Shown here piece after piece: positions 59,121 through 64,000 of a stretch of 64,000 nt of DNA (the stretch's first letter is position 1; each line of letters begins with the position of its first letter). The notes below the pieces were generated by a model that was given only the letters and a program-made list of their open reading frames with translations, searched no databases and was not told the DNA's origin. Origin of the DNA: CAVYXZ01 sp965223835 (lineage in GTDB: Bacteria > Chloroflexota > Anaerolineae > Aggregatilineales > Phototrophicaceae). The stretch spans positions 248,001 to 312,000 of the forward strand of contig OZ245022.1 in NCBI GenBank assembly GCA_965223835.1. The letters are read 5' to 3'. The translations under genes and the position numbers were made by a program.

Positions 59121-61832
59121 CTACGCAGTGACATTTAGCGTGAAGATGGCCGAAGCGGTTGCGCTGCCATCACCGGTGGAGGCCAGGAACGTCAGCGTTC
59201 CCGGTTCAATCAGTGTTCCATCCGACCAGGAAGCGGGTATCAAGTATGTGATCTCAAAGCTGCCCATCTCATCGGTCAACATCGTCGGACTATCGAGGGC
59301 CTGTTGGCCTGCCCCATCCGTCAGGACGATCGTGACACTCGTGTTAGCAGGGAACCCGCTAGCGCTAATCATCACCGATGTGTTCGCGTCGCCAGCCACC
59401 GGATCAAGCTGAAGTGCCGGGAGATCAACAGGGTCTGCTGTTGGCTCGCTGGTGGGTTCGAGCGTTGCTTCTCCGGTCGGGTCTAGGGTTGGCTCATCGG
59501 TCGGTAGTTCCGTGGGTTCGAGCGTCACGCCGGGATCGATGGTGGGTTGGGTGGGCGGGGTCAATGTTGCCGTTGGCGTTGACGGAATTGTATAACCCAA
59601 CTGGGCCGAGGCCGAGTTCAAACCATTGGCTGTCAGGGCGACAATCGTCAATTGTCCCGCGGCAATCCGCCGTCCATCCGGCCACTGAGCGGGGAGGACA
59701 AAGCGCGTTTCAAAATTGCCGCTGTCATCGGTCGTGATGGCACTATAGGTGCCACGCAGATCGCCAGCAGATGGCCCCATGAGCAGATTGACACCGGTGA
59801 GGGCTGGGAAGTTTTGGCCGCGAACGGTAATCTGGGTATTGACACGGCCTGTGGTGGGGCTGAGGCTGATCGACGGCAAGACCACCGGTTGCGCAACTGC
59901 GGGTGTATAGTTAAACGGCAGGCTAGCGCTGGCCCCCAGGTTATCGGTAGCAGCTTGAATAATCAACTGCGTGTCCTGAATAGGCCGACCATCGGCGTAA
60001 CTCGCAGGCAGATTGAACGTCAGGCTGACGTTGCCACTGCCATCACTAAAGGCGGCGGCATAAACATCCCGCGTCGGACCGGTGCTGGCCGGACCCAAAT
60101 GGATGTTGATGCGCGAGTTAGCCGGAAAACCACGCCCATTGATATTCACCTGAGTGTTAACCGTGCCGGAGATCGGACTCAAACTGATGATCGGACCCGC
60201 CGGGCCAGCCGTATCGGCAATAAACGTTAAAGTTGTGGAAGCGCGGTACTGCCCGTCAGCGGTGGTGAGCAGCAACACCAGGGGACCGTTTGGCAGTGAA
60301 CCACCGTCTTCACGGGCACCAGGCAAGTTGAATACCAGCGCAACGTCGCCACTGACATTGGTGAATCCAGCCGCATAGGGATTACTATCCAGGTCCGTCA
60401 GCGTCGGACCAAGCAACAGGCTCACGCGGGTATTGGCGGGAAAGCCCTGACCGCGAACGACGACCTGAGTATTGGCGCGGCCACTGATCGGGTTCAGGAT
60501 GATCTGAGGTTGGTCGGCCTGCAATCGGCTGTAAGCAACGGCATTGAGTGCAAACTCGTTTAAACCACTATCAAGCGTTGCTACCGCTGAATCAGCCAGT
60601 GTCAAGCCCTGGAGCCGGGTTTCCAGGCCACCAAAAAATGGTCTGCCCATCTGGGGAGGCGTGGCATCAATCGAGCCATCCAGCAGCCCCTGATACCAAT
60701 CGGCAATAGCTGGGATTTGACTGAAGAGCAAGGTCTGGTTGTCCGGTGTCACGGTCATGCGACCAATAGCATAGGCCTGATCGGTGTAGATTTCGGTTTC
60801 GGCACCGGTCTCGGTATTGACGCGATAAATAGCGACCTGGTGGACGGCAACTTCACCGGCGACTTCAGCGCCCAGCAAATCCCCAAGCTGCTGTTGTTCG
60901 GCTTCCATAAGAGTCTCAACCACATCGCTCATCAGACGGCTGCTGTAGAAAATATCACCAGTTTCCGGCAGGCCCCACGCGACCTGATCGACAACGGCGA
61001 CGGTGTCGAGTGAAGTCACAGCCTGGGTTGCCAGGTCAACCAGGGTCAATTCCCCATTGCGCACCCCCACTAGCTGGGTACGATCCGCGGACAACTGGAC
61101 ACGGCTCAGATCAGGATCAATCACGATGTCTTCATTGGTATCCAGATTGAGCAGCGCTACCCCGATACCATCACAACTGGTGCTATGCACAATACCAAAC
61201 GGCGTTTCGTTGAAAATCATTCCGTTGCCCAGTGTACCGGCCTCCAGCCAGTAGAGGGCATCGTAGGGCTGTGGGCCACCCCCGCCACAAGTACCGAAGT
61301 TGAAGCTTCCGACCGGCGTCGGCGCAGCTTCAGAACTGAGCGCGATTGTGTAGGCATCCACGACGATCTCGCCGCCAATGCTATCCGGCACAACCTCGCC
61401 GCTGTCCACAGCATATAGCAACAGGTCGCTGTGGCTTTTGAAACTGATCGGCAGGCCGGTGTTTAGGCCGCTGACCAGGGATACTGGTGCCATGCCCAGA
61501 CGGTTGGATAGCGTCAGTGTGGTGCCACCGTCAGGATCAAACACGGTGAACGCCAGGTGATCCCCATCCTCACTCCATGTAAGCCCGCTGTTGAAGGGCA
61601 AGTTCGCGCCAGTGGTTATCGGCTGGGGTATATTGCTCAGACCAAATAACCAGATATCGCCTTCTTGAATCGCAGCCAATGGTAACGTGGTGCGATTCTC
61701 CAGCCGGTCTACGATTTGGGCCAGCGTTTTTTGGGCAAATCCTGGTGCCGCCAGCGCAACCGCTGTGAGCAATACGACGCCGATAAGCAGGGTTAAAATA
61801 GCGCTTGAAAACATTACAACTTTGGATTTCAT
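59121..61832 (-). CDS. Large secreted protein: beta-propeller-like region and four IPT/Ig-like repeats
   Basis: 903 residues with a signal peptide (MKSKVVMFSSAILTLLIGVVLL, cleavage near ALA or AQ). Residues about 45-435 resemble a TolB-like propeller (IQEGDIWLFGLSNIPQPIT, GLTWSEDGDHLAF, MTVTPDNQTLLFSQIP). Four Ig-like repeats follow at about 442, 546, 652 and 803, each with a SPxxGxxNTQVxVxGxGFPAxTxVxxxLG pattern. A Thr/Pro/Glu linker (about 748-802, TEPT-like repeats) separates the third and fourth. The design is typical of surface adhesion or sensing proteins in Chloroflexota. No enzyme motif. Confidence 0.75.
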   Translation of the reverse strand: MKSKVVMFSSAILTLLIGVVLLTAVALAAPGFAQKTLAQIVDRLENRTTLPLAAIQEGDIWLFGLSNIPQPITTGANLPFNSGLTWSEDGDHLAFTVFDPDGGTTLTLSNRLGMAPVSLVSGLNTGLPISFKSHSDLLLYAVDSGEVVPDSIGGEIVVDAYTIALSSEAAPTPVGSFNFGTCGGGGPQPYDALYWLEAGTLGNGMIFNETPFGIVHSTSCDGIGVALLNLDTNEDIVIDPDLSRVQLSADRTQLVGVRNGELTLVDLATQAVTSLDTVAVVDQVAWGLPETGDIFYSSRLMSDVVETLMEAEQQQLGDLLGAEVAGEVAVHQVAIYRVNTETGAETEIYTDQAYAIGRMTVTPDNQTLLFSQIPAIADWYQGLLDGSIDATPPQMGRPFFGGLETRLQGLTLADSAVATLDSGLNEFALNAVAYSRLQADQPQIILNPISGRANTQVVVRGQGFPANTRVSLLLGPTLTDLDSNPYAAGFTNVSGDVALVFNLPGAREDGGSLPNGPLVLLLTTADGQYRASTTLTFIADTAGPAGPIISLSPISGTVNTQVNINGRGFPANSRINIHLGPASTGPTRDVYAAAFSDGSGNVSLTFNLPASYADGRPIQDTQLIIQAATDNLGASASLPFNYTPAVAQPVVLPSISLSPTTGRVNTQITVRGQNFPALTGVNLLMGPSAGDLRGTYSAITTDDSGNFETRFVLPAQWPDGRRIAAGQLTIVALTANGLNSASAQLGYTIPSTPTATLTPPTQPTIDPGVTLEPTELPTDEPTLDPTGEATLEPTSEPTADPVDLPALQLDPVAGDANTSVMISASGFPANTSVTIVLTDGAGQQALDSPTMLTDEMGSFEITYLIPASWSDGTLIEPGTLTFLASTGDGSATASAIFTLNVTA

Positions 61833-61870
61833 TTTTTATCTATGCTCCTGCACGCTGTTAGGTGCATGCT

Positions 61871-61893
61871 GGGCATGGTTTGGGGCCATGCCC
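61871..61893. other. Intergenic hairpin between two secreted-protein genes
   Basis: GGGCATGG (61871-61878), a seven-base loop, CCATGCCC (61886-61893). It lies between the PA14/SH3 gene stop (61911) and the IPT-repeat gene start (61832). No U-tract on the minus strand, so it may stabilise the mRNA or attenuate read-through. Confidence 0.45.
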
Positions 61894-61910
61894 GTTTAAA
61901 GGTTTAGTGA

Positions 61911-63731
61911 CTAGAGGATGGCAATCGGGATACGGTTGATATTCAGACCAGGTTGCACGGTGACAAAACCAGCATTCATCCAGCCAACGACACCGTTATA
62001 GCTGACCTTCCACCAGGTCGTGCCGATGTTACGCCCAATGATCTGGACCTGACGACCTTCCGGGACCACCGCCTGGACGGAAAAGACAGTGTTGGGGCCG
62101 CTGCGCAGATTGACAGTGGCATTGGTGGTCAGGCTAAAGCCGGTGTTGGGTGCGGTGATATTGGCCGACGTATCGGTTACCGGGATGTTTTGGATGTTGG
62201 AGGCGCTGGTAAACTGACCGCTGACCCAGCCACGCGTGCCATTGACATCGACCTGCCACCAGCTACTATCAACATTGCGCCCAATAATCGGGTAGCTCTG
62301 TCCCTGCGTAATGCGGGTCAAGACGGTACCAGTAATCGAATTGGGCGCATTACGAACGTTCAGAGTCGGCGATGTCACGGTGATGCGCGCATTGGTATTA
62401 ACGGTAGCCGGCGGGGTATAGGGCTGCACGTTGTCCGTCCGGGTCAAACTGTAATCCAGAAAAGCGAGGCCCTCAACTTCCAAGTATTCGATTACAAAGT
62501 TGTGGCTGCCGGTTGGTAGGGTAAAGGTTGCGGTGTAGGTTTGATCGGTGGCGGAATGCCATTCATTGATCCGGGCCACGCCATTCACATAGACGCGCAC
62601 ACCATCATCAGCCCGCACATCCAGGCGGTAGTTGCCCGCACTCAATGGTTGCACGCTTGACCAACGGGCCGAGAAATTATTTTCCGGCATTCCAACCGCC
62701 GGTGCGCCGCGGCCCCAATTCTGAGAAGGACCGTTCTCCGCCCGAACCAGCACGGGTGATCCGGTCAGGGTGGGATTGCTATAGTATTGCGCGGTCCAGC
62801 CGATATTGCTCACCGGGATATTGGGCACGGTCACGCCACCACTGATCGGTTGCAAACCATATTCCAGGAAAGCTAAGCCGCCAATTTCGAGATATTCAAC
62901 CACAATCGTGTGCGAACCGCGCCCGACCGTGAAGTTAGCCGTGTAGGTTTGGCCGGTCGCCGAGTGCCACTCGTTGATATACGTGACCCCATCCACCAGT
63001 ACGCGCACGCCATCATCGGCCCGCACCGTGATCTGGTACGTACCCTCCAGCACCTGTGAGCTGGTCCACCGCGCCGAGAAGTTATCAGCCGCCATATTGG
63101 TGAGCGGTGCGCCTTGCCCCCAGTTGTGGGAGGGGCCCACTTCGCTCAGGATAGCGACCGGATTACCGCTCAGGTTGGCATTGTTAAAGTACTGCGCGGT
63201 CCACGCACCGGTTGTGATTGGGGCCGGGGGTTGCGCTGCTGGCACAGAGAAGTTAGGACCAGTCGGATTCGTTGCCAGATTCGCCCAGCTTAAAAAGACA
63301 TGGGCATCGCCGGTCACTTCCCGATAGTCCAATTGCAAGTGATGGGTACCGGCAGCAAGCTGAATATCCGCCGTGAGGAGTTGGCCGGGCCGAGGTTGGT
63401 TAAAGGTGTTGATAATGAGGTTGTTAAAGGCGACATTCAATTGCACCCCATCATCGGCCAGGACATAAAACCGGTAGGTGCCCGCTGGCAGGAAGACGTC
63501 GGTGCCAAAGCGAGCCGTAAAATTATCCGCGTTGACGCCGGAGCCAGGTGATCCCTGCCCCCAGTTGAAGGCAATATTGCTGTCCTGGCGTCTTAAGACC
63601 GGAGCGCCCTGCAGATAGGCGTTGTTGTAAAAGCGGCTTTCCCAGACGATGCTCTGCTGGGCCTGGGCAGCAATACCGGGTAGAATGAGGATAACCATAA
63701 AAAATATAAACGAAATCAAACGGAACTTCAT
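61911..63731 (-). CDS. Secreted protein with three PA14 domains and two bacterial SH3 domains
   Basis: 606 residues from the ATG at 63731, with AAAGG upstream; the longer start at 63758 would place extra residues before a clear signal peptide (MKFRLISFIFFMVILILP, cleavage after AQA). PA14 modules lie at about 26-150, 175-295 and 310-435. The second and third are near-copies (ADNFSARW and ENNFSARW; VRADDGVRVLVDG and VRADDGVRVYVNG), and the first is more diverged. Two SH3_3 domains follow (about 450-512, TLNVRNAPN; about 530-595, TVNLRSGPN). PA14 domains bind glycans and SH3_3 domains bind cell-wall peptides, so a wall-attached carbohydrate-binding protein is inferred. Confidence 0.85.
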   Translation of the reverse strand: MKFRLISFIFFMVILILPGIAAQAQQSIVWESRFYNNAYLQGAPVLRRQDSNIAFNWGQGSPGSGVNADNFTARFGTDVFLPAGTYRFYVLADDGVQLNVAFNNLIINTFNQPRPGQLLTADIQLAAGTHHLQLDYREVTGDAHVFLSWANLATNPTGPNFSVPAAQPPAPITTGAWTAQYFNNANLSGNPVAILSEVGPSHNWGQGAPLTNMAADNFSARWTSSQVLEGTYQITVRADDGVRVLVDGVTYINEWHSATGQTYTANFTVGRGSHTIVVEYLEIGGLAFLEYGLQPISGGVTVPNIPVSNIGWTAQYYSNPTLTGSPVLVRAENGPSQNWGRGAPAVGMPENNFSARWSSVQPLSAGNYRLDVRADDGVRVYVNGVARINEWHSATDQTYTATFTLPTGSHNFVIEYLEVEGLAFLDYSLTRTDNVQPYTPPATVNTNARITVTSPTLNVRNAPNSITGTVLTRITQGQSYPIIGRNVDSSWWQVDVNGTRGWVSGQFTSASNIQNIPVTDTSANITAPNTGFSLTTNATVNLRSGPNTVFSVQAVVPEGRQVQIIGRNIGTTWWKVSYNGVVGWMNAGFVTVQPGLNINRIPIAIL

Positions 63732-64000
63732 GGTAGCTTGACCTTTCTCACACATCATGCGTGTGCGATTAGAACCGGCGAATCGGTAATATACTGAGGT
63801 GTTGATCGTAATGATGGAAGGTTATGTAATTTACTAGCTTGCTATTCTCACCTTAAGCAGGTCTCATACTGACAAAAGAGGCGGATGTCAGCAGTCACAC
63901 GCACTGGATGGGCCAGTTGCGCAGTTGCAGTCAGACACTTTGCTTAACCTTAGTATAGGATTATTTGTCGTCTATACCTGACGCAAAGCAGGCGGTGAAA

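Noticed and set aside
1..64000. CRISPR array, prophage or conjugative element
   Set aside because: No regularly spaced repeats with unique spacers, no phage structural genes and no relaxase or type IV secretion genes are present. The only mobile elements seen are the two insertion sequences.

Overview
The window looks like a chromosomal segment of a free-living, heterotrophic member of the Chloroflexota (Anaerolineae-like). This placement is inferred from gene content and protein style: phytanoyl-CoA dioxygenase-like proteins, Gfo/Idh/MocA and sugar-epimerase clusters, Thr/Pro-rich secreted proteins with PA14, SH3 and IPT-like modules, large LuxR-type ATPases, and a mix of ATG, GTG and TTG starts. 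No rRNA or ribosomal-protein marker is present to prove it. No tRNA, rRNA, CRISPR array, prophage or plasmid replication gene was seen.

Layout. 1-2.1 kb: 3' part of a methyltransferase with a regulatory domain, and a small membrane protein. 2.07-3.18 kb: a complete IS982-like element inserted in a palindromic extragenic repeat, with a visible 5-bp target duplication. 3.2-8.1 kb: a PhyH-type dioxygenase, a three-gene unit (small protein, M20 peptidase, MFS exporter) and an AraC regulator. 8.2-11.3 kb: an A/T-rich LRR-Roco GTPase gene with its own promoter. 11.3-14.8 kb: a second PhyH enzyme, a tandem GNAT protein and an ABC-F ATPase with an elaborate leader (14-codon upstream ORF plus nested hairpins). 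15.3-17.9 kb: an ECF sigma factor overlapping a membrane protein that joins an anti-sigma-like cytoplasmic part to an external VWA domain. 18-26.5 kb: glycerophosphodiesterase, two GNATs, a GH20 enzyme, a coiled-coil/CARDB envelope protein and several unknowns. 26.8-29.4 kb: a compact four-gene carbamoyltransferase operon ending in a clear terminator. 29.4-37 kb: lipoprotein, zinc alcohol dehydrogenase, GT-C glycosyltransferase and a LuxR-type AAA/TPR regulator. 37-40 kb: two tandem paralogous membrane-anchored SGNH proteins. 40-43 kb: FAD oxidoreductase and metallo-hydrolase-fold genes divergent from a protein whose motif order looks like a circularly permuted ROK kinase. 43.5-44.9 kb: an IS4-type element with 15-bp perfect inverted repeats. 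45-51 kb: START-like protein/TetR pair, methyltransferase, intradiol-dioxygenase-like lipoprotein, Ldh-family dehydrogenase, DinB protein and GMC oxidoreductase. 51.3-57.8 kb: a minus-strand run of sugar-oxidation genes. 57.9-63.7 kb: YbjQ-family protein, an unknown protein and two large secreted multi-domain proteins.

How the genes fit together. The metabolic theme is oxidation and isomerisation of sugars, polyols or cyclitols (two Gfo/Idh/MocA enzymes, aldo-keto reductase, SDR, TIM-barrel epimerase, GMC oxidoreductase, Ldh-type and zinc dehydrogenases) plus hydrolysis of amino-sugar glycosides and peptides. A second theme is cell-surface decoration and sensing (carbamoyltransferase unit, GT-C enzyme, SGNH pair, PA14/SH3 and IPT proteins, sigma/VWA pair). 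The points most worth follow-up are the permuted ROK-like protein, the ABC-F leader RNA, the sigma-VWA pair and the Roco protein.
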